From Pythium myriotylum (lineage: Eukaryota; Oomycota; Peronosporomycetes; Pythiales; Pythiaceae): a stretch of 64,000 nucleotides of DNA. The stretch lies in assembly GCA_023091665.1 (NCBI GenBank), contig JALJCQ010000001.1:3348001-3412000 (forward strand). The letters are read 5' to 3'. The position numbers were made by a program, and so were the translations under genes. Under the pieces are notes generated by a model that was given only the letters and a program-made list of their open reading frames with translations, ran no database searches and was not told where the DNA came from. Below, in pieces: positions 19,385-31,463 of this stretch; position 1 is the first letter of the stretch; every line of letters begins with the position of its first letter.

Positions 19385-22300
19385 ATGAGACGCGCGTCCA
19401 TGGCTCCAGCTCCTGCGGGTGAAGACGCGCCTGGCGGTGCCGTCGGTACCTCTCACGGCGCCGCAAGTGGCCTGAGTCGCCTGCAAATGCCCCAAGTCGT
19501 GCCGGTGCTGACGCGCCCGCCGATTCCCAGTCCGTCGGAAGGTTCGGGCTCGGCCTCGACGTCGTTCGATGACGCCGGTGCGTGCGTAGAGAGTGGAGAT
19601 GACGGCGACGTGGTTATGGCGCCTGCGCGGCGCACGCCGCCGACGTCGCCGTCGACGACGAGAAAGGACGGAAGTGTGCAAGTCGCAGTGCGTGTCCGAC
19701 CGCTCCTGCCCAAAGAAATCCTCTCGCGAGTGGGAACTTGCGTGAAGAGTGAAGGTAACAAGGTCCATATCCCATCGAATGATAAGACGTTCACGTGAGT
19801 GCTAGAGCTGGTGTCGCTTGGTCGCTTGGACTCACCAGTCGTTGTGTGACAGGTACGATCACGTGTTTCCCGTGGAAGCAAGCCAGAAAGGTATGGAGCA
19901 ATTTATGCATTCCTTTGGGTTGACGTAGCGAGTTGCTCACCTTTGAGCAGATCTGTATAATCAGGTCGTTGAGCCTCTGATGGATCCATTCTTGCAAGGC
20001 TACAATGTCACCATATTGGCGTATGGCCAAACTGGGGCAGGCAAAACTTATACCATGGGCAATGATAGCTCGACACTTGTTCTCACAACTGGATCGCAAG
20101 ATTGCGCAGTCAACGACTCGATGCAGGATGATGTGGGTGTCATCCCGAGATTTATTGATGAGATGTTTGCGAAACTTGACCGAGATAAAGACCGATCCAA
20201 TGACGAGGTAACAGTATCATTTCTTGAGATTTATGGTGAAGAGATCCGTGATCTTCTCGATCAAAATCGAGGTCTATCACGTGATGGTCTCCAGATTCGT
20301 GAGAGCAGTGGCAGTGTGTGGGTCCAAGGTCTCACGGAGGTGAGTTACTCAAAGCAAAGATTTACTTTTGGTGATACTCAATTGACTGGCGTAGGTAAAA
20401 GTCGCGAATTCCATTGAAGCGAGCGAACAGATGCGACGAGGGTGTTTCCGACGAATCACAGGTAGTACAGGGATGAATGAACGCTCGAGCCGTTCACATG
20501 CTATCTACACCGTCAAGCTCGTAAGGAAGGCCAAAAAATGCCAAACTACAAGTTCTGATGCAGTTGCACGGGGTATCGTTCCACCAAACAAGCGTCGAGG
20601 AAGCAAAAAATATGTGCCGTTTCCGTCGAGTCAAAATCCGGTGGATGACGCCGAAACCGAGTCGACCGTTATCTCCAAGTTGACTTTCGTCGACCTCGCT
20701 GGGAGTGAGAGGTTGAAGAAGACACAGGCGGAGGGTGATAGGATGAAGGAAGGTATACAGATTAATGTTGGTCTTCTCGCACTTGGCAACGTCATCACTG
20801 CACTGGGCGATGAGAGACGACGATCAAACCCTCGTCAACACGTAGCATATCGAGACTCCAAGCTCACTCGTCTCCTTCAAGATGCCCTCGGTGGCAATAG
20901 TCGGACTCTGTTCATGTATGTAAATCCCTGTCCTTTTTGATGTGGATATCCCGGTAATGTGTGCAATGTGGTTGGCGCAGTGCGTGCATATCTCCAGCTG
21001 AGTCAAGCTTAAGCGAAACTATCAACACTCTGCAATACGCGAGTCGCGCCAAAAACATTCAAAACAAGGCAGTGAAGAACATCGATCCACGGTCGGCGGA
21101 GCTCGCACGATTAAAAGTGTTAAATGACGTATTGCGAAGTGCACTCACCAAGGCATGTGCACTTGTGACTGGAGATTTCGACTATCGCCACACCGAGCTG
21201 AATGCACACAGCATAGACGTTGTAGTGTTGGACTACCTACGGAAGCTGGAGCAAATCGCGTGGTCTGTTGCAAGTGGGGCGCTATCCTCATCAGATGCTA
21301 CATTGGAAGTTTCGAAAGCAATGTCGACGATCATCGCACGCAGGGGATCTCTTCCACCATGCGACTTTTTTCCAGGATACAGTTCATCCAAGCTTGTAGA
21401 TGCGAAAAGCGGTAGCTCGGCTTCGTCGTTGGCTGAAATGACTTACAGTGACACTGGGTCTTCAGTTCACTTCTCTGGAATGGACGACATCTATCAGCCG
21501 ACCAATCTCGCGGGTGTTGCGAGAGTTCTGCAAGTAATTGGTCTAACTCTCGAGATACAAGAGCTTCGTGGGAAGTTATCTTCACTCCAAGCGGAATTTA
21601 ATGCATCCATGTCGCACCTCGATGCTCGACTGTCCCAGAAGAACGCACTGGTTTTCGCCAATGAAGCCGCACTCGAGAAAATGAAATGTTGGGAAACGGA
21701 GGCAATCCCAAGCACCAGCGTCTCTAAGCGAATGGAGAGTTTCACGCATTTGTCTGGTAGACTCGATCTGCTGAAAATTGAAGTAAGAGCCATCACTGAA
21801 GAGAAGGAGACCCGAGTATCAGAATTCGACAAGGCATCCAGAGCAATTCAATCCGAAATCCAAGAACGACAGCTTGCAATCGAGAAAGCTCGTCTTGCGA
21901 GTGATAATTCTGCTATTGCTGAGCGCAGAAGTTCAATCGATCTAATTGTACAAGTGGCGGAGCTCAAAGTACGACAATTGATTGATTCGGGCGTTAACTT
22001 TAGTGTGGGACTAAATTTTTATATGTAGAACAGATTCGGGCTCGCTGAGCTTTGCGACGTTGCCTGGGCACTGCAAGACGACGAAAAAGAGGTCTGCGAG
22101 TTTCTTGACGACGAGCCAGAGGCACTTGCTTTCGAGCCTAGGCTTTTCTCAGGTGAAGTGGGTGGTGATGCTCGCAGTGCGTACAATCAGATTCAGAACG
22201 CGATTGAGGTGGGATCATACTTTTTCAATCTTGCTTAAGACAAGGCTGATGCGTATAATTTGATGGCAGAGTGCCATCGTGGAAGAGGACCTACACACAT

Positions 22301-24944
22301 CGCAGTGCAAGAAACTTCGCGAACGCACCGCGATTCTGCAACGTATTGTAGGTGGCTGGACTCAAGATTCTTACTCGAAGTCGGAAGAGGAGTTTCTCGC
22401 TGCGAATGAGGAGCAACTTCGCTCATGTGAGGAGAGTATTCGAGAAATCAGTCAAGCTCTCCGTCACCGGCGCCACCAGAACTCATCTATTGGCTACCTG
22501 ATCGACGGAATGGATTCTCTCGACCTTGCTAAAGGTGTAATCAGAAGCCTTGTTGACGCTCTTTACGGGCACAAACGAATCGCGATGACTCGCCTACATG
22601 TTAACAATTTGTCGGCACAGAAGAGTGAGCAACTACCAGATAATGGTCGAACCATTCGTAACGACGACTCGCATGAAGAAAAGCTGCGCGCTCTTGAGCA
22701 GAAATTCTGCGAAGATCTTGCAGCTGCCTACGAGTCAGTTAGGCCGTTTTCAATTGACTCGCTGAGTCTCGAGAGTGAGGCTTTTCTTGCTCAAAGGCAG
22801 GATGATGCGATAAGGATTCGAGAACTAGAAGAACGCAACAGACTCGGTACAGCTGAGATCACAAAGATGCAAAGAGAAATCGAGAATCTCACGAAAAGTG
22901 TCGATTCGATGAAGGAACAGTTCCAACAATTAAAGGAACTTGCGGTCATTAGAGAGGTACCTGTTCTACGAGATTATTTAGAATTATTCAACTCACACAT
23001 GTTTCTGTTACGTAGGAATGCGAACAGCTTGCGAAGGAGCTGGGGCTTCAGACTAAGGATTTTTCTGGAATAGCTGCACTTATTAATCCACTGGCGATGG
23101 CGGAGGCGCGCGAAATCTGCGAAAACCTCAGAGCACAGAAAGCCAGCAAGATGGAGCAGATTGATCTTGCTTGGAGTCGAGTGAAGCGGTTAGAAATGAT
23201 TCTGGAGGCAGACGATACTTTTGATCTTACCCATCTTGGGAACCGTCATGAAAGTCTCCTGGATGATCAGCTGTTTGCAATTCGAATGCATCAAAAGAAG
23301 CTTGCTGATGAATTGTCGCGAAGGTTGGACTCTCATCTCCGAGTACTCGACTCAATTTATGAACTCGTGACCGAGGTTGAGATAGCCCGTGTAGAAGACC
23401 TGCTCTACGCAAAACATTTACTCTGCCAAGAAGATCTCGACCGTGTGCTCAAATTAATGCCCGGACGCTCGGCGTGCCGGCAGCTCCAGATTATACCTGA
23501 CCTGGAAACTGCAATCGCGGAAGTTTTACCCAAAGATGAGGTTCTGAATGAGATTCTATCAGTGAAGATTCACGATCGCAACAGCCAGATCTTGAAAGCA
23601 TTGTTGCTCGAAAAGACTACCCGACATGCTGAAATTGAGAAGATTGCTGACGAAATCCGTTCGTTGGTGGAGCTCATGGCTCTAACCCAAGCTGAAGTTC
23701 AGACTACGCTTCATCTGATTGAACCACAGTCTTCCGAAAAGCAGCATACATGGGCAGGGTTCGCCGATGAGATGAGCGGAATTCTCGGCATAGGGTTTCA
23801 AATCGATACCAGCGTGCAGATGATGAAACGTTTGATCACCGTACGAGACGGCTTCGTGAGGATCAGAGATTGTAGGTCAAAGGCGCTATCCTTCTTGACC
23901 TCAAAACTCGACGAAGCTGAAAAGATAGCACATGAAGAGTATACAAGTTCTGGCATCGCAGTGTCTTTAGCAGCACCTTCAAGCTGTAGTAGCAACCAGA
24001 TGGACGCCAAGGAGTGGAGTTGTTCTCGCGATTCGTTGCAGTTATGCTTGGGGAAATTCCAACACTTGTTCGAGTCATTAAGTCAAGAGATCCGCCCAAG
24101 TCTCTTGAAAATGAACAGTATCCTCGTGAACGACTACGGGATTGATAACAGTCTGCAACGACTGAGTTTCTTTTTGGGATCAGACGACACTGTGAACAAC
24201 CCAAATAGGAAGGTTCTCGAGAAATATCTGTTTGTGGGTGAAGAAAAGGTGGTGGAGGACGAACCAGCCAATCCTTACAGTGGCAGCCTCTTGTCCGAGT
24301 TGGATCCAGCATACGAAGATTATGCAAGGTTTTATTCTCCGTCGTTCACGTCCACCCGATTATCCGAACTTCGAAATGGCGCGAATGAGGTGCGGATCAT
24401 CAAAGAGATCGTTCAATCTGCTAATACTCGGCTGGAATCACTTCGAAAGATCAGCGGTGGGTTGAGTGCGCTCGAGGCGTTGAAGAAAGAAATTAAGGAC
24501 TTCGCCCAGAATGCACAAAGTAGAAATCGGCTGTTCGGCAATTCGTCCGTGTTATTGCAAGAGGACAAGATGAGGAAGAGATTTGCGCGGGAGTATGCGT
24601 CCAAGATTGCTTATCTGCGTGAAGAGGCAACCAGATGGGCTGTAAATGAACGGGGAGAGTTTGACCTCGGAATTCTTGGCGAAGGTCTGAAGAAGGTGGT
24701 GACTGATCAACTCAATGAAGACACGCACCTCATGCACCTTGACGTGGGAGTTCTCGATCCTTCTCGCCCATCAGCACGAAGAGCCTCCAAGACTGCGGCG
24801 GGGATGGCAGTTCCCACTCTACCTGTGACGCCTGGCGCAAGCCCAAATCAATCTATTCATCCAAACCAAGAGTCTTCAACTGCAGTTCCAAGAACTCGTC
24901 CAGGATCTGCACTTGCACGCGATGGAAGCGGCAAGAAGCGCTAA
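19385..24944 (+). CDS. Kinesin-4-type motor fused to a MAP65/Ase1/PRC1-like tail
   Basis: Eight exons: 19385-19794, 19853-19890, 19951-20339, 20395-20915, 20981-21968, 22029-22208, 22270-22956 and 23016-24944. Introns are 55-65 nt, phases agree, and the product is about 1,713 residues. The motor is at about 98-485: P-loop [12 protein letters not shown] (about 176), [27 protein letters not shown], then [17 protein letters not shown] and [10 protein letters not shown], a kinesin-4 pattern. Long coiled coils follow. Residues about 1070-1650 are helical, spectrin-like. Near 1520-1635 the segment [19 protein letters not shown], then a basic helix, RW and a Glu-rich turn matches the MAP65/Ase1/PRC1 signature around NRF.nRG..L..EEK. 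The tail end is basic and Ser/Pro-rich. Such a protein could cross-link and slide antiparallel microtubules. The motor call is firm; the MAP65 call is from motif reading only. Confidence 0.82.
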
Positions 24945-25043
24945 GACGATTGAAGCCACCCAAAGGTTCTTGTTTATCCCACTTAGTTAGAGAGATCTTA
25001 GCGATACGAGTGTTCTACGTGGTACGAGATCCTTCTATTCTAT

Positions 25044-26163
25044 TTAAGCGCGATGAAGATTTTGCTTCTGCTGCTGATACTTCTGGTACTTGCTCGTGAG
25101 TTCCCACCCAAGCCCCGTGAAGACGATGGCGACACCAATCCACGACATGGTCGTGAGCTGGTGGCCGTACCAGACGACCGAGAAGAGGATCGTGAAGAAC
25201 TTGCGTGTGGTCGTGATCGTCGTGCACGTGAGCGCAGAGAACTGTTGGATGGTGAAGTAGATGAAGTTCTGTCCGAGAGCGCTGCAGATCGAGAAGTAGA
25301 AGACCGAGTTGAGGATCGCAGGGTTCTCGACGCAGAAGAGGAAGCCCGAGTACGCTTGGCCCGTGAGCAGGGCGCCGGCGCCAGTGTAGATGACGGCCCA
25401 GAGGTTCGTGTAGAACATTTGCTGGTGGACCGACGGACGCAGCAGGTGCGAGATCTCTTCCTGCTTGGGGCCCGAGACGCCGTCGAGGGTGAGCGACACG
25501 AACAGCAGCAGCAGGCCGTAGGTACTGTTCTCCTGCGCCGCGTGCTTGGCCGAGGCCTTGCCCAGCTGGAACACTGCGATGCCCGTGGTGATGAGCAGCA
25601 CGCAGATGTAGTCACGCAGCGTGTACTTCTTGCGGCGGATGAGCACGCCCATGAGCATGACGGGGATCATCTTGCACGACTTGCCGAGCGCCTGCGTCGG
25701 GTAGCTCACGTGCTTGAGCGCCTCGTTACTGCAGAGCATCGCGCCGAGGTACGCGAACGACGTCACGGCGAAGGGCTTGAGCGGCATGGTCGGGCGCTGC
25801 GGCTTCCACACAAACGTCGCTACAGCACACAATGGCATTAATCGCCACCAAAAAACCAATCCTCGCGCGATCGCGCCAACTCACCCGAGTACGCCACGAG
25901 CGCGTTCGTGAGACACTGCACAAAGAGCATGAAGAGCGTGGCCGTGAACTTGTCGCCATCGGGCGTGCGGTACGTGAAGCTGCGCACAAACTCGCACGTC
26001 AGCGAAAGCTCAAGTGTCATCGAAGCCTCGCTTGCGATCATGACACGCACATTTTCTCCTGGAAGATGCCGTACGAGAGGTAGCAGATGTAGATGCCGCC
26101 GATGCAGATGAGCAGGTTGAGGATGCCCGAGTCGGCGCCCGCGGCGCGAGGCTTGGTCGCCAT
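25044..26163 (-). CDS. SLC35B1/HUT1-type nucleotide-sugar transporter
   Basis: Three exons: 26163-26051, 25979-25885 and 25819-25044 (introns of 71 and 65 nt) encode about 327 residues. The protein is a string of hydrophobic helices of the UAA/drug-metabolite transporter fold. The first helix ICIGGIYICYLSYGIFQEKI crosses the first splice junction and matches SLC35B1. Later landmarks are YLGAMLCSNEALKHVSYPTQ, then GKSCKMIPVML, and near the end ALTCTTITTTRKFFTILFSV. The family sits in the ER membrane and exchanges nucleotide sugars or ATP/ADP. The C-terminus is Lys/Gln-rich (KYQKYQQQKQ). The acceptor at 25980 was chosen because it restores QEKI-FTYRTPDG in frame. An in-frame ATG at 26232 would add 23 residues. 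The gene ends 99 bp from the convergent kinesin stop. Confidence 0.85.
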
Positions 26164-26399
26164 GGCGTTCGAGAATTGGAAGTGACGCCGCTTCGGCGGC
26201 GGCCACGTGGAGACCGTGACCAGCGGATCCACTTGGGCGGATCCGCTCGTAGGGGTGCTAAATCAGTAGGTGTGGGACTCAAGTTTGGCGATTGGGAAAG
26301 TGTTGCGATCACTATCAAAGACTTCTGGGCCCCGTCGACTATTCTGTTTGCACCGTGCTATGGTGGAGCGACTCAATTCGGCATCATTCATGGCACATG

Positions 26400-26885
26400 C
26401 GGAATCCACACACATGCTGGCTCCCATGAGTAAACTAGTTTAGTGAATTCCATCGTCGGATCTGCGCCGTGGGCGAGTAGCAAGTCGACGAGCCCCACAC
26501 TTGTATTTTCCAACTCGTACGCGAGCAGTTGCTTCTGCTCCTCTGGCTGCATGAATTTGCTCAAATATTGGTGACGTGAGCATGATCTCCAACATTTCGC
26601 GTCCAGCAGATGAATTCGGTAGGAAACCGGCAAGAAATCATCGACCTCACACGAAACCGCAATGTTTCTTCGAGTAGAATGACTCGCTCAGCAGCAAACA
26701 ACCACCGAAGCACCTCGATTTCCTCGAACAATATGATCTCTCGAAGCATAGCGCCGCCATAGCCGTGTTTAAACCACGGATTTGGAAGCTCGGCCTACGG
26801 TGTCGCACGATCACCGATCCGCCCGAGTCGCAGCTCTTCTTCCCAGAACTTCACGTTCTCGAGGACCTCGGGTAGCGCAAGATGT
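26400..26885 (-). pseudogene. Decayed ankyrin-family copy related to the gene at 37.5 kb
   Basis: Fragments in several frames match the gene at 37489 in the same order. These are LPEVLENVKFWEE (about 26880), VLRWLFAAERV (about 26700), a frame-shifted NVGDHAHV segment (about 26590) and finally GLVDLLLAHGADPTM (about 26480). Stops and frame changes separate the pieces and no start codon is preserved. It lies in the opposite orientation to its relative 11 kb away. It marks the left edge of the ankyrin island. Confidence 0.7.
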
Positions 26886-27036
26886 GCTGACAATTCACGA
26901 CTTCGGCTTCATCTTCCCAAATCAACAGCGCTATGCAACACTTGTTTGGACTCTCATGTAGGAATGAGATCACTTCACATATGTATTGGATGAAAGAGTC
27001 CGTTGGCATGCAGTAATTTGCTCCAGCCTCGTACTG

Positions 27037-28217
27037 TCACTGCGAGTTGAAGAACTGAGGTCTCGCTTTCATGAATTTTTGCCCAGTTTTGTTTCGTTCG
27101 GGTAGTTGCGCTGGCGAGATACCCTCTTTATCACACAAGTACGGATCAGCCCCAGCCTCCAACATTCGATCGATGAACTCGGCTACGTGCTTGCGTGCGT
27201 CGCCTCGAGTTCGATTTAACAAGTCGATGAGAGGCGTCCTCCCGTTGACGTCTTGGCAGTTGGGGTCGGCTCCGTGATCAAGGAGGGATTTTGCAACGTG
27301 AATATTCCACTTCTCGATCGCTACGTGGAGGACGCCACGCCCCGTAGGATCAACGGCCTCGATACTCGCTCCACGATCAAGCAAGTGCTTGGCAATCATC
27401 GGGCTTTTCACCGCCATTAGCGGAGGTCTACCATTTGCATCCCGCAGATCGAGGTTAACACCGAGGCGGTAGAGGAGTTCGAACCTTTCGCTCCGACAGA
27501 ATACTGTTGCAAAGTGAAGTGGTGAGCCGTAAATTGTAGAGAGAGCGTTGACGTCGGCGCCTCGCTCCACGAGCATCTCGACGTAACCTTCCCAGCCTTC
27601 GCAGATGAGCAGGTTCTCGTGATCCAGGCTTGCGCCATGAGTTAATAAGACATCAACAGTTTCAGCATCACCCCTGATGGACGCGGCTATTATTGGCATA
27701 TCCAGATGTGACGAAGCATTTGGATCGGCTCCGTACGCGAGCAAAACATGGAGCCACTCATTCAGACCCTTCACAGCGGCCAGTCTCGTTTCGCTTCAAC
27801 CAATACCTTGGCGCGCTCCCCGTCATCAATGATCTGGATGAAAAGCGAGGACTCGGCAACGACTTCGAACATCGCGAGTCCTGCTGGGATGTCTTGGCAC
27901 GTGATGATCGCTTTGATGACGTCAGAAAGAAGAATCCGCATCGTGTCCTCCAGGATCGCGACGCGCCCCGGGAGAAAAAACCACCGCAGCAACTCAATAT
28001 GGCCGTTCCGGATAACGCACGACATTATAAAGTCATTATCTCGGTCTCGGTTGTGAAACCATGGATGGACCCAGGCATTCAAGGACCGATTTCCCAGACG
28101 ACGCATGTGATGATTGGTGTTCCACGTGGCGACGTTCGCGGCAACTTCAGGAAGCGCCATGTAACGCTGGACGGCCTCGATGTCGCCGGCAGCGGCAGCA
28201 TCGAAGAGAGCGTCCAT
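27037..28217 (-). pseudogene. Frameshifted ankyrin-family gene (relative of the intact copy at 39.7 kb)
   Basis: The ATG at 28217 starts MDALFDAAAAGDIEAVQRYM, and the frame runs to 27771 with the family N-terminal module (VIRNGHIELLRWFFLPGRV, then FEVVAESSLF and IDDGERAKVL). It then shifts, and ankyrin repeats continue in another frame from 27774 to 27037 (LLAYGADPN, LLTHGASLDHENLL, VERGADVNAL, LLDHGADPNCQDVNGRTPL) to the C-terminal block ERNKTGQKFMKAR. The intact paralogue reads through this point, so a small indel near 27775 broke the frame. The distance between the halves is too short for an intron. A single sequencing error would give the same picture. Confidence 0.75.
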
Positions 28218-28387
28218 GGGGAAATCGTAGTCTGGTTTGCTGCGGAGAGGAAGACAGTTGATACGAGACCTTCATTCACATCGTCAGTGACGGGCAACAC
28301 GAGACCTTCATTCACACGATGTCACGTGACTGTCTCATCGAGACCTCCAACCGAATGTCCTGGCTCAATGATACTTTCGAAATAGCA

Positions 28388-28424
28388 GCCTTGTTCATTT
28401 CTTCAGTGAAGAAATGAACAAGGC
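28388..28424. repeat. 37-bp palindrome with 18-bp perfect arms
   Basis: GCCTTGTTCATTTCTTCA (28388-28405), one central G, then its exact reverse complement (28407-28424). The palindrome contains the ATG (28414) of the + strand ankyrin gene. It lies between an ankyrin copy on the minus strand (ending 28217) and one on the plus strand. Confidence 0.95.
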
Positions 28425-29603
28425 CGAGGAAGTTGCTAGCTGGAAGCGGCTGCTCGTGGCCGCGGAACTCGGAGACTTGGCGGTCGTGCAGGAATACTTC
28501 ACACAACCGGACGTGGTCGCTCGCATGATTTTCGTCCGATGGTCGCAAATAGCCCCCTGGTCGCCCTGAACAACCACCACGGCAAGACGCGTTTCCAGCT
28601 GCCGCTCATGAGCGGAGTGTACGCCAAGTCGCTTTGGTTTGGAGCGCCTTCGAACGGCACAGAGCTGCTCGGTTCGTGTGTCATTGACCATGGCCAGGTC
28701 GAAATCTTCCTGTGGCTCTTCTCGGATGATCTTATAAGTCTCTGGAGTGAGACTGCCAGCGCACTCGCCAAAGATCTTGCACTGCGATGCCTCGATAACC
28801 GGACGACTGCCTCGCTTGAGATGCTCGAGATTGTGCTCCACTCGCGCGGGTTTACTGAGCTACTCGACAGTGACGCACGATACCGCGTTCTCCAAACACT
28901 GATGCAACGGGCTGCTTCGCGAAACGACAAGGACGCGATGAACGTGCTTCTGAGCCACGGCGCAGACCTGATCGGCGGGTACAAGTCTTCATTATCGCCA
29001 GCTATAGTGGGCTTCGCTGAGACTGTTGAAACAAAGCGGTTCCTTGACTCCAACGGCGCGTGCTTAGACAGGTCTCGACACGCCACACTTCTGTGCCAAC
29101 CGGGTGGCTACAGCGACGACGTCCTCTTTGAGCTGATCCGGCTAGGAGCAGACGCCAACATATCTACGCATTACAACGGATCCCCGCTACACTGTGCGGC
29201 CAGCATCGGCCGGACAGATCTCGTCGCTTGCCTCATTCGCGAAGGCTTTGCCGATGTTGACGCGCGCGATCGCTTCGACCGCACGCCATTGATGGTCGCT
29301 GTCGAAGCTGTCGAAGCTGAGCGTGCTTCCGTGTATGCGGACCAGGCGTTGATAGAGCTGTTACTTGATAATGGTGCTGAGGTTGACGCTCAAGATAACA
29401 GCGGGAGCACTGCGCTGCACGCGGCTATTCTAAGACTGGATGTCGACGCCGCGCGAGTTCTTCTGGCTCGTGGTGCTGATCCTAACCACCGAGGAGGTTC
29501 CAGGAAGAGCTTGTTAGCACAGCTTGCAGGCGGATGCGACGCCAGCAAAGTGGAGAAGATGATGGGCTTGCTTCTCGAGTACGGCGCAGATCCCTGCTGT
29601 TAA
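28414..29603 (+). pseudogene. Ankyrin-family gene with an N-terminal frameshift
   Basis: The ATG at 28414 opens MNKAEEVASWKRLLVAAELGD then VVQEYFTQPDVVARM, the family N-terminus, and hits a TGA near 28567. The rest of the protein lies in another frame to 29603. It reads VALNNHHGKTRF, CVIDHGQVEIFLWLFSDD, LEMLEIVLHSRGFTELL, then ankyrin repeats with GADANISTHYNGSPLHCAA, GFADVDARDRFDRTPLMVA, NGAEVDAQDNSGSTALHAA and GADPN, ending GADPCC. The C-terminal block is shorter than in relatives. A shift of one or two bases near 28540 would restore the family order. Alternatively translation starts downstream and the protein lacks its first 50 residues. Confidence 0.65.
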
Positions 29604-30227
29604 TAACCGAGCTTCGTCACACAGAAGAAGAAAAACAAGAAGACCAGCTGCTCATTGTGGAGGACTTGCCGTGGGGGAGATGACACGACGTACACGAAGA
29701 TGTTTTCGTGCTGGGAGCCCGACAACGAGGAGCTAATAGTTCCAGATTGAGAATCAAAAGGAAAATCAGCCTGCGATATTTTTCTAGAGTGAAATATTGC
29801 CGATCACTGGAGGATCGCAAAGTCGAGTACTCGCTATGACTCGCACATCGAACGGACTATGGCATCCAGAAAACTTTTGATGACCTTGAGAGTCATGCAA
29901 TTTGCATCCTGCCATTTGATCATCCCACAAGCGTAAAGCAAGTGGAAGACCAGGCTGAAGACTGTTGCCTCGAGGGAACGGAAATGGATGATACCGGCAC
30001 GCCTGTGATGCTCACTGCTATTAAAACGAGACAGTAAACGATACGCGCTTCCCAGTTGAAGCCAGAACAAGTTTTACATCGTCGGAAAAAGACATTCAAA
30101 GGTATCGTAAAGGAATATGGTTTCCGACATTGGTCGCATTTTGGTATCCTAAAGTGTTTATTGCTTAAGCTTCCTCTTCAATGGTCGCATTTCGTTGTTC
30201 ACGACTCGAAACGCTTCTCGGTTGCGT
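29604..30227. other. Intergenic region, no gene seen
   Basis: AT-richer DNA between two ankyrin copies. No ankyrin motif or other supportable coding segment was found. Confidence 0.5.
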
Positions 30228-31360
30228 TCACATGTACGCCGGACCCCACTGGTTTTGCGACAACAGATCGACTGGTGCATTGCCGTCGTTGTCGGCCAAG
30301 AATGGGTCTGCCCCATACTTGAGAAGAATATCGAGGATATCGCTGACGGCCTGTATGGTAAAGCCCGGCAGTTTCCATGTGAGATCACTCTGTGCGGAGT
30401 CCAAGAGGAAGAGCATTGGTGTCTGTCCACGAATATTCTTGAGATTCGGATTGGCTCCGTGCTGGAGAAGCATCTCAACCAATTTTGTCTTGTCTTCAGA
30501 AGGGTACATCATCGCGTAGTGGAGGACGGTATGCTGGGACCAGACACTCACTGCTTCAACATCAGCGCCATATTTGAGTAAGGTTTTAGCCATGCAGATG
30601 TACGAGTTCGCCCATCCATCTCCGCCCCTTGACGCGAGCGACATCAGAGGCGTGTAATCGCTCAAGTCCCGTCTATCGACGTCCATGAATCCCACACGAA
30701 GCAGAATCTCAACCATTCGTTCCCTCGAAAATTTGACCGCGAAATGCAAAAGAAAATTGTTTGCTCTCGGCCAGCCATTGGCGTCGACGCGGCGCTTCAG
30801 CACTTCTTCGACGGCGTCGTCTTGATAGCGGAAGACATTGTCAGTCAAGATGTCGTCGATCTCTGTTCCGTGCTGGATGAGCGTCTCCACGACTTGCTCT
30901 GTATTCGCGGTCACTTTGAGGATGCTCGCTCCAAGATACTCTTGGCCGAGATTGGCGCCGTGCGCAAACAAAATATCAAACAACTCGTAGAATCCCAATG
31001 CTGTCGCTTGCCTCAGCAGACACCCGAGAACTCGCTGACGACGGTGATCCGAATAGATCAATTCGACGAAGACGTGAGACTCGAGAAGGGTCTCCAGCAT
31101 CGCGTATGCTCGTTGAGACACAGCGATGGATGCGATTTGCTCGATCTGTAGCTCCAGGAGCCGACCCAACAGTTCAAGTTGTCCCGAGAGAAAAGCCACT
31201 GCACGGTCTCGACTTCATTGCTCCTAATGAGCTCCCACCAGAATCCGTGCTCTCCCCACAAACTGCGGTCTGCGATCCACGCATTGACGTTAGCGACGAC
31301 CTCGGGTTGCTCCAAGTAGCCGCGCATGGTCACGAGCGTCCAGTCCATCGTGGAAGCCAA
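30228..31360 (-). pseudogene. Frameshifted ankyrin-family gene, source of the scrambled copy at 38.2-39.5 kb
   Basis: The frame from ATG 31360 reads MASTMDWTLVTMRGYLEQPE then VVANVNAW and VETVQWLFSRD, the family N-terminus. It leaves frame near 31165, where one missing base would rejoin it to the frame 31199-30228. That frame reads LLGRLLELQIEQIASIAV, MLETLLESHVFVELIYSD, FDILFAHGANLG, FMDVDRRDLSDYTPLM, LLKYGADVEAV, LLQHGANPNLKNIRGQTPM and LLKYGADPFLADNDG, and ends SQNQWGPAYM. The same frameshift is present in the duplicate at 38.5 kb, so it predates the duplication and is unlikely to be a random read error. Confidence 0.75.
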
Positions 31361-31463
31361 GGAGAAGAAGACGCCGTGTGTTCTCTGGATGCAAGCTGCT
31401 TTTTGATTGTGCTAGAGGGTCTTCGAGTTTGAGAGAGGTTGACGAATCCGCAACTGTGAGTGA

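Noticed and set aside
25053..25841. A 262-codon + strand frame over the SLC35B1-like gene
   Set aside because: It is a highly charged shadow of a transmembrane protein. The minus strand has the transporter signature.
28264..28320. A short tandem repeat of GAGACCTTCATTCACA with a 36-bp period
   Set aside because: Only two units and no coding context; noted but too small to call a functional feature.
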